Assembly: GCA_964415525.1 (NCBI GenBank)
Contig: CAYQAS010000120.1
Location: 1 to 12,447, forward strand
Direction: 5' to 3'
DNA: 12,447 nucleotides
Source of the DNA: CAZPUI01 sp964415525
GTDB lineage: Bacteria > Acidobacteriota > Holophagae > Holophagales > Holophagaceae
This document shows, in pieces, positions 1 to 7,031 of this stretch; within the stretch, counting starts at the first letter, position 1, and the number at the start of each line of letters is the position of its first letter. The notes beneath the pieces were generated by a model. The model did no database searches, was not told where the DNA came from, and saw only the letters and a list, made by a program, of their open reading frames with translations. Position numbers and translations under genes: made by a program.

Positions 1-1
1 C

Positions 2-904
2 GAGAGCAACGTGAAGGAGATCTACGACACGTGCGCGGAACTCGAGCGCGACGCGCAGCACATGATCTTCAACCAGTTCGAGGAGTTCGGAAATCCGATC
101 TGGCACTACCACGTGACCGGCCCCGCGCTAGAAGAAGCCTTCCGCGCCACCGCGGGCGAGAAGGCCCGCTTCGCCGCCTATGTCAGCGCCACCGGCAGCG
201 CCGGTACCATCGCCGCCGGGGATTATCTGAAGTCCGTCTTTCCGAACCTCAAGGTGATCGCCTCGGAAGCCCAGCAGTGCCCGACGCTGCTGCAGAACGC
301 GTTCGGCGAGCACCGCATCGAGGGCATCGGCGATAAGCACGTGCCTTGGGTCCACAACGTGCGCAACACGGATGCCGTCGCCGCCATCGACGACGAGGAC
401 TGCATGCGCATCTTCCGGCTGCTCAACGAGCCCGCAGGCAAGGCCCACCTTGCCAGCCTCGGGATTGAGACAGGGGTTGTCGAACAGCTGCAGCTCCTGG
501 GCATCAGCGGCATCTGCAACGTGCTGGCGGCCATCAAGGCGGCGAAGCACTGGGAGCTGAACGAGCAGGACGTCATCTTCACGATCTTCACGGACAGCGC
601 CGCGATGTACGGCAGCCGCCTGGAGGAGCTCACGGCGGCCCACGGCGCCTTCACGACAGTGGACGCCGCCACGGCCCACATCGGCAGCCTGGAACGCCAG
701 CAGGACGACCATTTCAAGGAACTCACCCACCCGGACCGCAAGGCCATCCACAACCTCAAATACTTCACGTGGGTGGAGCAGCAGGGCAAGACCTACGAGG
801 AGATCTGCGCCCAGTGGGAGCCCGAGTACTGGCTCGAACTGTGGGACGAAGTGCACCACTTCGACCGGCTGATCGAGGATTTCAACGCGGAAGTCAAACC
901 ATAA
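2..904 (+). CDS. PLP-dependent fold-type II enzyme (cysteine synthase-like), 5' truncated
   Basis: The frame is open to the left edge, so the window holds only the C-terminal 300 residues; the GTG at 11 is internal. The phosphate-binding loop TGSAGT is encoded at 191-208, as in cysteine synthase/threonine synthase-type enzymes. Further landmarks are NQFEEFGNPIWHYHVTGPA (71-127), GISGICNVLAAIKAAK (500-547) and FTDSAAMYGSR (587-619). The PLP lysine would lie upstream and is not visible. A charged, aromatic-rich tail of about 80-100 residues follows the catalytic fold; from memory it is typical of stand-alone 'PLP-dependent protein beta subunit' entries rather than CysK/CysM. The substrate cannot be deduced. 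It probably performs beta-elimination or replacement on an amino acid. ssnA follows on the same strand, so a role in amino-acid or purine catabolism next to a selenium/molybdenum hydroxylase locus is plausible but inferred. Family is fairly sure; reaction is not. Confidence 0.85.
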   Translation, partial: ESNVKEIYDTCAELERDAQHMIFNQFEEFGNPIWHYHVTGPALEEAFRATAGEKARFAAYVSATGSAGTIAAGDYLKSVFPNLKVIASEAQQCPTLLQNAFGEHRIEGIGDKHVPWVHNVRNTDAVAAIDDEDCMRIFRLLNEPAGKAHLASLGIETGVVEQLQLLGISGICNVLAAIKAAKHWELNEQDVIFTIFTDSAAMYGSRLEELTAAHGAFTTVDAATAHIGSLERQQDDHFKELTHPDRKAIHNLKYFTWVEQQGKTYEEICAQWEPEYWLELWDEVHHFDRLIEDFNAEVKP

Positions 905-1013
905 AAGCCATCACAGAGGACACAGAGACAAGCACAGAGGTCACAGAGAAAAGGCTGAGAAGAATCTTCCTCTGTGACCTCCTTCCTCCTCTGCGACCTC
1001 TGTGATTTCTTTT
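903..1013. repeat. Intergenic inverted repeat made of CACAGAGG-like units
   Basis: The whole spacer between the PLP enzyme stop and the ssnA ribosome-binding site is a long imperfect hairpin. The outer arms 903-919 and 997-1013 match at 15 of 17 positions. The inner arms 937-948 and 970-981 match at 12 of 12 (GAGGTCACAGAG). The loop is 21 nt. Each arm is itself built from short repeats of CACAGAG(G) (for example 912-919, 921-927, 933-940 and 942-948), mirrored as CTCTGTG on the other side. This looks like a dispersed, structured intergenic element rather than a simple terminator, since no T tract follows the stem. Confidence 0.75.
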
Positions 1014-1017
1014 GGAG
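1014..1017 (+). promoter_or_regulatory. ssnA ribosome-binding site deciding the start
   Basis: GGAG at 1014-1017 sits 9 nt before ATG 1027. An in-frame TTG at 1012 overlaps this site and is therefore unlikely to be the start. Confidence 0.6.
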
Positions 1018-1026
1018 TCTTTTCCC

Positions 1027-2340
1027 ATGCGCATCCTGATCGAAAACGGCACCCTGCTGACCTTCGGCCGCCCCTGCCGCGTTCTCACGGGGCACCAACT
1101 CCTGATCGAGGACGAACGCATCGCGCGGATCGCGCCCGCCATCGAAGGTCCCTTCGACCGGGTGATCGATGCCGCGGGCAAGGTGGTGATGCCGGGGCTC
1201 GTCAACGCCCACATGCACTTCTACTCCACGCTGGTGCGGGGCCTCGGCAAGGCCGCGCCCAGCGCGGATTTCCAGGAAGTGCTGCGCAACCTCTGGTGGC
1301 GACTGGATCGCGAGTTGAGGCTGGACGATGTGGAGGTCAGTGCCGAGGTGGCGCTCCTAGACGCCATCCGCCGCGGCTGCACCACCCTCATCGACCACCA
1401 TGCGAGTCCCGGCGCCGTACCGGGGTCGCTCGACCGCATCGCGGGTGCGGTGACGCGCACGGGGCTCCGGGCCTGCCTCTGCTACGAAGTGTCAGACCGC
1501 GATGGCGAGGCCGTCCGGGACGAGGGCCTGGAGGAGAACGCCGCCTTCCTGCGGCGCTGCGCCGAGGAGAACGATCCTCTCCTGCGGGGCCTCTTCGGGC
1601 TCCATGCCGCCTTCACGCTCTCGGATGAGAGCCTGCGCCGTGCCCGCGATCTCGCAGGGGGTGCGGGGTTCCATATCCACGTGGCGGAGGCGTCCTCAGA
1701 TGTCGCCATCAACGTCGAGTTCCACGACCTCAGCCCCGTGGCGCGCCTGGAGGCCTTTGGCCTGCTGGGGCCACGCACGATCGCCGCCCATTGCGTCCAC
1801 GTGGACGGTGCGGATCGCGCCATCCTCGCCCGCACGGGCACCTTCGTGGCCCACAACCCCCAATCCAATCTCAACAACGCCGTAGGCATCGCGGACGTCC
1901 TGGCCCTGACCGAAGTCGGCGTGTGCGTGGGCCTTGGGACAGACGCCATGACGGTGGGCATGCTGGAAGAACTTCGGGTGGGCCTCTGGGCTCAGCACCT
2001 GCGCCAGGACAACCCGAGCTGCGGCTTCATGGAGCTCACGGATGCCCTGGTGGTGCGCAATCCCGAGTTCGCTTCGGCCCTCTGGGGATTCCCGCTGGGC
2101 ACCCTGGCGGAAGGTGCCGCCGCAGACGTGATCCTCATGGACTACGATCCCCCCACGCCCTTCGAGGACGGCACCGCCCTGGGCCACCTCGTCTTCGGCC
2201 TCAGCCAGGCGCCCGTGGACACCACCATCGCCTCCGGTCGCGTGCTCATGGAAGGCGGACACCTCGCCCCGCATCTGGACGCCCCTGGCGTGAACGCCCG
2301 ATCCCGGGAACTGGCGCGGCGGCTCTGGGAGCGGTTCTGA
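1027..2340 (+). CDS. ssnA: SsnA-type amidohydrolase (selenium-metabolism-associated)
   Basis: A 437-residue metal-dependent hydrolase of the amidohydrolase superfamily (TIM barrel plus small beta domain). The N-terminal beta domain ends at MPGLVNAHMHFYSTL, whose HxH pair is H62/H64. Further metal or catalytic positions are H218 in HIHVAE with E221, H255 in AAHCVHVD, H276 in VAHNPQSN, and D306 in GLGTDAMT. The LVNAHMHFYSTLVRGL and NPQSNLNNAVG signatures and the length fit the SsnA family (TIGR03314), found beside selenium-dependent molybdenum hydroxylases and purine/hydantoin catabolic genes such as ygfK and xdhD. The substrate is unknown; deamination or ring opening of an N-heterocycle is the family expectation. 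ATG 1027 is preferred over TTG 1012 because GGAG lies 9 nt upstream and the protein then begins with the family-like MRILIENGTLLTF. It ends 9 bp before the convergent gene. Confidence 0.85.
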   Translation: MRILIENGTLLTFGRPCRVLTGHQLLIEDERIARIAPAIEGPFDRVIDAAGKVVMPGLVNAHMHFYSTLVRGLGKAAPSADFQEVLRNLWWRLDRELRLDDVEVSAEVALLDAIRRGCTTLIDHHASPGAVPGSLDRIAGAVTRTGLRACLCYEVSDRDGEAVRDEGLEENAAFLRRCAEENDPLLRGLFGLHAAFTLSDESLRRARDLAGGAGFHIHVAEASSDVAINVEFHDLSPVARLEAFGLLGPRTIAAHCVHVDGADRAILARTGTFVAHNPQSNLNNAVGIADVLALTEVGVCVGLGTDAMTVGMLEELRVGLWAQHLRQDNPSCGFMELTDALVVRNPEFASALWGFPLGTLAEGAAADVILMDYDPPTPFEDGTALGHLVFGLSQAPVDTTIASGRVLMEGGHLAPHLDAPGVNARSRELARRLWERF

Positions 2341-2349
2341 GACCTTGCG

Positions 2350-3129
2350 CTACCGCGGTACCAGCTCGATCTCGAAGAGGCGGTCCCAGCACTTGCCGGT
2401 GACGAAGAGCCGCTTCTTCGCAGGGTCATAGGCGATGCCGTTCAGGACATCCGCCTCGGCATTGGGATGGCTCAGGAGGCCCTCCAGATGGATCCAGCCC
2501 GTCACCTGACCGGTGGCGGGATCGATGATGGCGATGCGGTCCGTCATCCAGACATTGGCGTAGATGCGGCCGTCCACCCACTCCAGTTCGTTCAAGCGAT
2601 TCACCGGCTGATCGCCGTCCCTTACCTGAAGCGTGGACACGACACGGAAAGTCGCCGAATCCAGTCGAAACAGGGTCGAGCTGCCATCGCTCAGGATCAA
2701 ATGGGTACCATCGTGGGTCAGGCCCCAGCCTTCGGTGGTGACCCGGAAACGTTGCTCCTCCGCCAAAGTGTTCGGGTCGCAGCGGAAGGCCAATCCCTCC
2801 TGCCAGGTCAGCTGAAACAGATGGCCATCCATGAGGGCAAGGCCCTCGGCGAAATGGTCACCACTGAGCTTCCGAATCCCGAGGAACTTCCCTGTCTCCA
2901 GTTCGACCCGCCGAAGGCTGGATTCCCCATAGTGGCCCGTGCTCTCAAAAAGGGCGCCTCCGCTGAAGATCAACCCCTGGGTGAAGGCGCCGGGGTCATG
3001 AGGATAGGTGTTCACGACGCGATAGGCATATTGCCGGGCCGCTGCATCAGCCGTTGCATGCGTGACGAGAGGGTGGCAGCTGAACCCCACCAGGGCCGCC
3101 ACACTCAGGCCGAAGCACAGAATTCGCAA
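2350..3129 (-). CDS. Exported glutaminyl-peptide cyclotransferase (bacterial beta-propeller type)
   Basis: 259 residues of the Glu_cyclase_2 family (five-bladed beta-propeller), which converts N-terminal glutamine of peptides to pyroglutamate. Family landmarks are HDPGAFTQGL (44-53), STGHYGESSLRR (63-74), FAEGLAL (93-99), LTWQEG (107-112), EGWGLTHDG (133-141), NELEWVDGRIYANVW (180-194), VLNGIAYD (228-235) and TGKCWDRLFEI (244-254). Residues 1 to about 28 form a signal peptide. C18 lies in GFSC, a poor lipobox, so a Sec/SPI-exported periplasmic protein is likelier than a lipoprotein. The start is TTG at 3129-3127: GAGAGGA lies 6 nt upstream on the minus strand and no in-frame ATG fits. It is monocistronic, convergent with ssnA. 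TACCGCGGTA (2351-2360) at the stop codon is a 10-bp palindrome; there is no clear terminator. Confidence 0.88.
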   Translation of the reverse strand: MRILCFGLSVAALVGFSCHPLVTHATADAAARQYAYRVVNTYPHDPGAFTQGLIFSGGALFESTGHYGESSLRRVELETGKFLGIRKLSGDHFAEGLALMDGHLFQLTWQEGLAFRCDPNTLAEEQRFRVTTEGWGLTHDGTHLILSDGSSTLFRLDSATFRVVSTLQVRDGDQPVNRLNELEWVDGRIYANVWMTDRIAIIDPATGQVTGWIHLEGLLSHPNAEADVLNGIAYDPAKKRLFVTGKCWDRLFEIELVPR

Positions 3130-3162
3130 TGGCAGTCCTCTCCGTCAGGAAATGAGCGAAAC

Positions 3163-3190
3163 CGTATCGAGCAGCTCATGAAGGCGTCAA
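3163..3190 (-). promoter_or_regulatory. Candidate sigma70 promoter of the cyclotransferase gene
   Basis: Read on the minus strand, TTGACG (3190-3185, 5 of 6 to the -35 consensus) is followed after 16 nt by GATACG (3168-3163, a weak -10). Transcription would begin near 3155, about 25 nt before the TTG start, which fits the position of its ribosome-binding site. Confidence 0.45.
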
Positions 3191-3253
3191 GCCCCAGGGC
3201 GCCCCATGCTTCCTCTGTGTGAGGGTCGCCCCTGCCAGGTGAAAGCCGAACCA

Positions 3254-3259
3254 TATACT
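3254..3259 (+). promoter_or_regulatory. Possible -10 element for the 3413 gene
   Basis: TATACT matches the -10 consensus at 5 of 6 positions, in the 283-bp gap between divergent genes. No good -35 lies 16-18 nt upstream (CCTGCC at 3231-3236), and it would leave a leader of about 145 nt. Apart from this element, the promoter on the other strand and the palindrome at 3291-3302, I see nothing in 3130-3412. Confidence 0.25.
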
Positions 3260-3290
3260 GCGAGCTCTCTTCATTCCGAAGTCCCCTACC

Positions 3291-3302
3291 GACGGATCCG
3301 TC
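3291..3302. repeat. 12-bp perfect palindrome GACGGATCCGTC
   Basis: A perfect palindrome upstream of the 3413 gene. Nine of its bases (GGATCCGTC) recur at 4290-4298 upstream of the RpiR-type regulator. Operator function is speculative. Confidence 0.35.
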
Positions 3303-3412
3303 AGATTGTGAGGAAGAATGACATCGAAGAGAATGAAATCTGAATGCAAGTTGTGACCCGCCATCGGTCTGTCACTGCCCACACACCCAGCACCAACCAG
3401 CTAGAAGGAAGT

Positions 3413-4198
3413 ATGGAACGTATCCTGCTGTTCCGGTTTCACGATCATCTGGAAGTCTGCATCAACCGCCTTCAGCTGCTTCGCCGTCTCAATCCGGACG
3501 TCCGCATGTTCGGGCTCTACGGAGGACCATCCTCCCGAATGCTTCCTGCTCAGGAAGCACTTGGGGATTACCTGGAGTCCATCTGGGAGATACCCGTGGC
3601 ATCGACCGAGTGGAAGTGGCGCCACGGAGACCTGTCGCTCATCTGGTGGTTCAAACAGGTCGGCCACAAGATCCCTTTCGACATCCTCCATTTGGTGGAA
3701 TGGGATCTGCTGGTCCTATCCAGCCTGGACGAGATCTATGGGACGCGGGGCCTGAATGGAGTCGCCCTCACCGGGTTGACCCCCCTGGAAAAAATTCAAC
3801 ACACCTGGTGGTGGACGGCTCATCCGCCCCATGCCTTGGAGTGGAAGCAGCTGAAGCACCATATCCAGGAACAGTATGGATTCAAGGGCCCTTACCTGGC
3901 CTGCCAGGGGCCCGCCAACGCCTTCTCTCGGGCATTCCTGGAGCGCTATTCGAAAGAGAAAGTGCCCCAACTGGCCCACGAGGAACTACGGCTCCCCATC
4001 TTCGCGCATGTCCTGGGGTTCGAAGTCGAGCCTCTGGCTCACGTTTACAGAGAAATCAGGGACCGCCACGAGATGCAATTCTTCAACTGCGAGAAGCTCC
4101 CCATCCAGCCCATGACCATTCAGCAGGAGCTACAAAATCCACATGGCAGGCGAGTCTTTCACCCCTTTGGAGCCGTCTTTCCCTTGGAGCGTCTGTAG
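3413..4198 (+). CDS. Conserved-looking protein of unknown function, possibly glycosyltransferase-like
   Basis: A soluble 261-residue protein with no signal peptide or membrane segment. I do not recognise a named family. The layout resembles a GT-A nucleotide-sugar fold: an N-terminal strand plus helix, ILLFRFHDHLEVCINRL (4-20), ending in GLYGG (34-38); a central hydrophobic strand closing in an acidic pair, ILHLVEWDLLVL (91-102), where E96/D98 sit like a DxD metal site; an unusual WWW run (132-134); HEELRLP (189-195); and a C-terminal VFHPFG (248-253). This is pattern-level inference. The frame opens at 3344, but ATG 3413 is chosen because the preceding 23 codons look non-conserved and AAGGA lies just upstream (3405-3409, only 3 nt away). 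Its base composition is less GC-biased than that of its neighbours. It stands alone between a divergent gene and the RpiR-type regulator. Confidence 0.75.
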   Translation: MERILLFRFHDHLEVCINRLQLLRRLNPDVRMFGLYGGPSSRMLPAQEALGDYLESIWEIPVASTEWKWRHGDLSLIWWFKQVGHKIPFDILHLVEWDLLVLSSLDEIYGTRGLNGVALTGLTPLEKIQHTWWWTAHPPHALEWKQLKHHIQEQYGFKGPYLACQGPANAFSRAFLERYSKEKVPQLAHEELRLPIFAHVLGFEVEPLAHVYREIRDRHEMQFFNCEKLPIQPMTIQQELQNPHGRRVFHPFGAVFPLERL

Positions 4199-4289
4199 GT
4201 TGAGCAGCGACGACTCCAACCGGAGAGAACCGCACGGCGAAGGTCACAGGGACCGGCAACATGAACGAATCCACAGGCTGATCATGAAG

Positions 4290-4310
4290 GGATCCGTCCT
4301 TTTGGATCCG
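4290..4310. repeat. Paired GGATCCG sites upstream of the RpiR-type regulator
   Basis: GGATCCG occurs at 4290-4296 and 4304-4310, starts 14 nt apart, in the leader of the regulator gene. The first copy continues as GGATCCGTC, as in the palindrome at 3291-3302. This may be an autoregulatory operator or chance. Confidence 0.3.
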
Positions 4311-4340
4311 CGTGCTCACCGACCTGAACACCGGTTACGG

Positions 4341-4356
4341 GTTACCTTCGGGTAGC
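4341..4356 (+). promoter_or_regulatory. cUUCGg hairpin at the RpiR-type regulator start codon
   Basis: GTTACC-TTCG-GGTAGC folds into a six-pair stem (one U-G wobble) closed by C-G around the extra-stable UUCG tetraloop. It ends 3 nt before ATG 4360, exactly where a ribosome-binding site would lie, and no Shine-Dalgarno sequence is visible. GGTTAC is also repeated directly at 4333-4338 and 4340-4345. Confidence 0.5.
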
Positions 4357-4359
4357 ATC

Positions 4360-5271
4360 ATGGCCATGAACACAACGCCCGCCATCCCCGAGGTTCAGGC
4401 CCGCCTGGTGCAGGTCTATGCCGAGCTGCCGCCGGGCCAGAAGGCCATCGCGGACCGCCTCATGGGTGACCCCTTCATGGGCGCCATGTGGGGTGTGGAG
4501 CTCATGGCGGAGCGCGCCGATGTGAGCGTAGGAACGGTGCTTCGCCTGGCCAAGCGCCTGGGCTTCCGCACCTTCATGGAGTTCAGGGACGCCCTGCGCG
4601 GCGCCTGCAGTGCCCGCAGCGCACCCCAGGAAGCCCCGGACACGCCCCGGGATATCCACGGCACCCTGGCGGAGGTCGTGCGCCGCAACAGCGATTGCTT
4701 CGATCAGCTAATGCAGGCAGTGGAACCCGCCGCCCTGGAAGAGGCCACCCGCATGCTGGTGGAGGCCCACCACCGGGTCATCCTGGGGCGCGGTGTCTCC
4801 CACATGATGTGCCTGATCCTCGCGTTCTACCTGACCCAGGCGGGGCTTCCCTCCATCGCCGCCATCCCTTCGGACTATTCCACCCAGGTGGCCAATCTGG
4901 GCCCCGGCGATCTCCTGGTGGCCGCCAGTTTCCCTCCGTACAGCCGGGAGACGGTGGATGCCATGGCCTTCGCGCGCCAGAACGGCGTGAAGGTGCTGGC
5001 CTTCAGTGACCGCGCCGACAGTCCCCTGGCCCTCTATGCCGACCTCCTCATCCCCGTCCCCAGCGAGGATCTGCTCTACAGCCACAGCCTGACCACCTTC
5101 GCCGCCCTGGCCCACGCCTTCGCCATCGTCGTGGCGGGCCTGGACCAGTCGGGCACCCAGAAGCGGCTGCAGGCCGCCGTCCAGGTCGCCCAGCCCCTCT
5201 TTGTGGACTGCTGGCTGCCGCGCCAGCCGACCGCCGTCGTGATGGAGCAGCCCCCCCGCAAGGAACGCTGA
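4360..5271 (+). CDS. MurR/RpiR-family transcriptional regulator (HTH plus SIS domain)
   Basis: 303 residues. The N-terminal RpiR-type helix-turn-helix spans about 15-80, with LPPGQKAIADRLMGDP and MAERADVSVGTVLRLAKRLGF (49-69) carrying the recognition helix. The SIS phosphosugar-binding domain covers about 125-260: VILGRGVSHMMCLILAFYL (140-158), GDLLVAASFPPYSRET (183-198) and VLAFSDRADSPLALYADLLIPVP (212-234). The usual SIS S-x-S-G-x-T loop is replaced by SFPPYSRET, a variant I recall in a subset of the family, so the ligand may not be a simple sugar phosphate. ATG 4360 is chosen as the first ATG; GTG 4312 and ATG 4366 are alternatives in the same frame, and none has a good ribosome-binding site. 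The target genes are unknown. The neighbouring 3413 gene and the broken sensor downstream give no clear clue. Confidence 0.85.
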   Translation: MAMNTTPAIPEVQARLVQVYAELPPGQKAIADRLMGDPFMGAMWGVELMAERADVSVGTVLRLAKRLGFRTFMEFRDALRGACSARSAPQEAPDTPRDIHGTLAEVVRRNSDCFDQLMQAVEPAALEEATRMLVEAHHRVILGRGVSHMMCLILAFYLTQAGLPSIAAIPSDYSTQVANLGPGDLLVAASFPPYSRETVDAMAFARQNGVKVLAFSDRADSPLALYADLLIPVPSEDLLYSHSLTTFAALAHAFAIVVAGLDQSGTQKRLQAAVQVAQPLFVDCWLPRQPTAVVMEQPPRKER

Positions 5272-5306
5272 TTCCAGCCGTCAGGGTGCCTGTCCGATAA
5301 GGGGCT

Positions 5307-6055
5307 GTGCTCCTCATCAGGCTTTTCTTTGCGCTTACGGCGGCCCTCTGGCTCGGGGGCCAGACTCCGTTCGATGAGGCACGCCTCGCACTGCAGAGCT
5401 CCAGCCTCGAAGCAGGGCTGCCCAAAGCCACCGTCCAGGCGCTGATGCTGGATGACCGCGGCTTCCTATGGGCCGGAGGTCCGGAGGGTCCGGCCTGCCT
5501 CAGCGGAGAAACTTGGACGCCGGTCCCCCTGCCGGAAGGAACCCGTTTCACCTACGTCCGAACCATGCTCCAAACACGGGATGTCAGATTCAGGAGGGTG
5601 GGCTCTGGCGCCTCCAGAAGGGTACCCAGACCCATTTCGGAGCCGCTGAAGGCATGGTGGCCCGGCGCGTCGGCAACCGCTGGCGGGCCTTCACCACGAA
5701 AGACGGTCTTCCGGCGGAGCATTGCCGGTGCCTGCTCCCAAGCCAGGCTGAGGACGGCACATGGTTGATGTTCGCCGACCTGGATGGGGTCTGGCACGCT
5801 TCCATAAGGGCCGCTGGGAGAACCTGGAACAGGCCATCGGCCTTGCCCGTCCTCACATCTTCGCGCTCCACGAGAGCCCGGATCCCGATGGGCAACGGAG
5901 CCTCTGTCTACCGCGCCGAGGATCTAGGCCGGAACCGCTGGGTCGGCATCGTGCCTCGCGTGGACACGGCGGCCCCACCGGACCTCCATCACGCCAGCAC
6001 CACCCCTGAGGGATTGGACCACAAGGGTCTGGGTTCATGGCGAGAGGGGCCCTGA
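5307..6055 (+). pseudogene. Decayed two-component-regulator beta-propeller sensor (N-terminal part)
   Basis: No single frame covers this stretch, but joined pieces read as one periplasmic propeller sensor. From GTG 5307 the first frame gives a signal peptide, then LEAGLPKATVQALMLDDRGF and LWAGGPEG (the Reg_prop repeat pattern), ending near 5577 at VRTMLQTRD. The frame of 5468 continues with GGLWRLQKG, THFGAAEG, TTKDGLPAEH and DGTWLMFADLD to about 5785. The frame of 5761 carries GLARFHKGRWENLEQAIGLA and RPHIFALHESPDPDG to about 5880, after which the 5468 frame resumes as NGASVYRAEDLGRNRW until the stop at 6053-6055. That needs at least three frameshifts. The expected remaining propeller blades, membrane segment, HisKA and HATPase domains are absent. 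It follows the RpiR-type regulator by 35 bp and converges on bioB. Family assignment rests on the repeat pattern; pseudogene status is well supported unless the assembly contains indel errors. Confidence 0.75.
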
Positions 6056-6061
6056 GGCCCC
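6046..6061. terminator. Weak hairpin between the pseudogene and the bioB 3' end
   Basis: GGGGCC-CTGA-GGCCCC forms a perfect 6-bp stem with a 4-nt loop. It lies 26 bp past the bioB stop and overlaps the last codons of the pseudogene frame. Neither strand has a T tract after it, so intrinsic termination is doubtful. Confidence 0.25.
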
Positions 6062-6086
6062 CCTGTAACAAACCAAACACTGAACT

Positions 6087-7031
6087 TCAGACCCGCGCGC
6101 CGACCCCCTCGACCGCCATGCCCATGGCGCTCAAGAGCGCGTGGTCCCGGCACTCGCCCGGGTTCGGCGTGGTGAGCAGCTTTTCCCCGGTGAAGATGCT
6201 GTTGGCACCTGCGAAGAAGGCCAGTGCCTGCATCTCGTCGGACATGCTCGTGCGTCCCGCGCTCAGGCGGATGCGGCTCTTGGGAAAGAGGATCCGGGCC
6301 GTGGCGAGCATGCGGATGAATTCCAGGGGCGGCACCGGCGGGAGATCCGCCAGGGGCGTTCCAGGCACGGGCACCAGGTGGTTGATGGGAATCGACTCCG
6401 GAACGGGGTCCATCTCCGTCAACTCGTGCAGGAAGTGGATGCGGTGATCGATGCCCTCGCCCATGCCCACAATCCCGCCACAGCAGACCTCAAGCCCCGC
6501 CTTGCGAACGGCGTCGATGGTCTGAAGACGCTCATCGAACTTGCGGGTACTGATGACGGTCTCGTAGAAGTCACGGCTGGAATCGATGTTGTGGTTGTAG
6601 ACCTTGCAACCGGCATCCTTGAGGCGCTGCGCCTGGTCCACATTCAACATGCCCAGGGTCACGCAGACTTCCATGTCCAGGGCGCTGACGCCGCGCACCA
6701 TGTCAAGCACGGCTTCGAAATCGGCGTTGTCCTTCACCTCGCGCCAACTGGCGCCCATACAGTAGCGGGTGCTGCCATTGGCCTTGGCGGCCTGCGCGCC
6801 TTCCAGCACGCTCTGGACGGCCTTCAGGGGCTCCACCTTGAGGCCAGTCTTGTAGCGGGCACTCTGGGGGCAGTAGGCACAGTCCTCGGGGCAGGCACCG
6901 GTCTTGATGCTGTCGAGGGTGCAGAACTGGATCTCGTTGGGATTCCAATGCTCCCGATGCACCGTCGCCGCCTTGTAGAGCAGTTCGGGAAAGGGGAGAT
7001 CGTGGATGGCGCGGATGTCAGCAGGGGTCAT
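6087..7031 (-). CDS. bioB: Biotin synthase, radical SAM enzyme
   Basis: 314 residues. It inserts sulfur into dethiobiotin, the last step of biotin synthesis. The radical-SAM [4Fe-4S] cluster ligands are C47, C51 and C54 in GACPEDCAYCPQS. The sacrificial [2Fe-2S] cluster ligands are present: C91 (YCMGASW), C123 (EVCVTLGML), C183 (VCCGGIVGMGE) and R260 (LSAGRTSM). YNHNIDSS (145-152) and FTGEKLLTTPN (280-290) are also family-typical. The frame opens at 7121, but ATG 7031 is chosen because the 30 codons before it are Arg-rich and unlike the family, while alignment from MTPADIRAIHDLPFPELLYKA matches the usual N-terminus. The ribosome-binding site is weak (GAAAGG, about 11 nt upstream). No other biotin gene is in the window, so bioB is isolated, as is common outside enterobacteria. 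It is divergent from the 7189 gene. Confidence 0.95.
   Translation of the reverse strand: MTPADIRAIHDLPFPELLYKAATVHREHWNPNEIQFCTLDSIKTGACPEDCAYCPQSARYKTGLKVEPLKAVQSVLEGAQAAKANGSTRYCMGASWREVKDNADFEAVLDMVRGVSALDMEVCVTLGMLNVDQAQRLKDAGCKVYNHNIDSSRDFYETVISTRKFDERLQTIDAVRKAGLEVCCGGIVGMGEGIDHRIHFLHELTEMDPVPESIPINHLVPVPGTPLADLPPVPPLEFIRMLATARILFPKSRIRLSAGRTSMSDEMQALAFFAGANSIFTGEKLLTTPNPGECRDHALLSAMGMAVEGVGARV

Noticed and set aside
128..859. 243-codon minus-strand frame
   Set aside because: Antisense to the PLP enzyme, which has recognisable motifs.
2351..2360. TACCGCGGTA palindrome at the ssnA/cyclotransferase convergence as a bidirectional terminator
   Set aside because: The stem leaves no loop and no T tract on either side, and it overlaps the cyclotransferase stop codon; probably chance.
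2467..3222. 251-codon plus-strand frame
   Set aside because: Antisense to the cyclotransferase, whose motifs run the full length of the minus strand.
3176..3382. Small 68-codon minus-strand frame upstream of the cyclotransferase gene
   Set aside because: No ribosome-binding site or recognisable motif, and it overlaps the likely promoter region.
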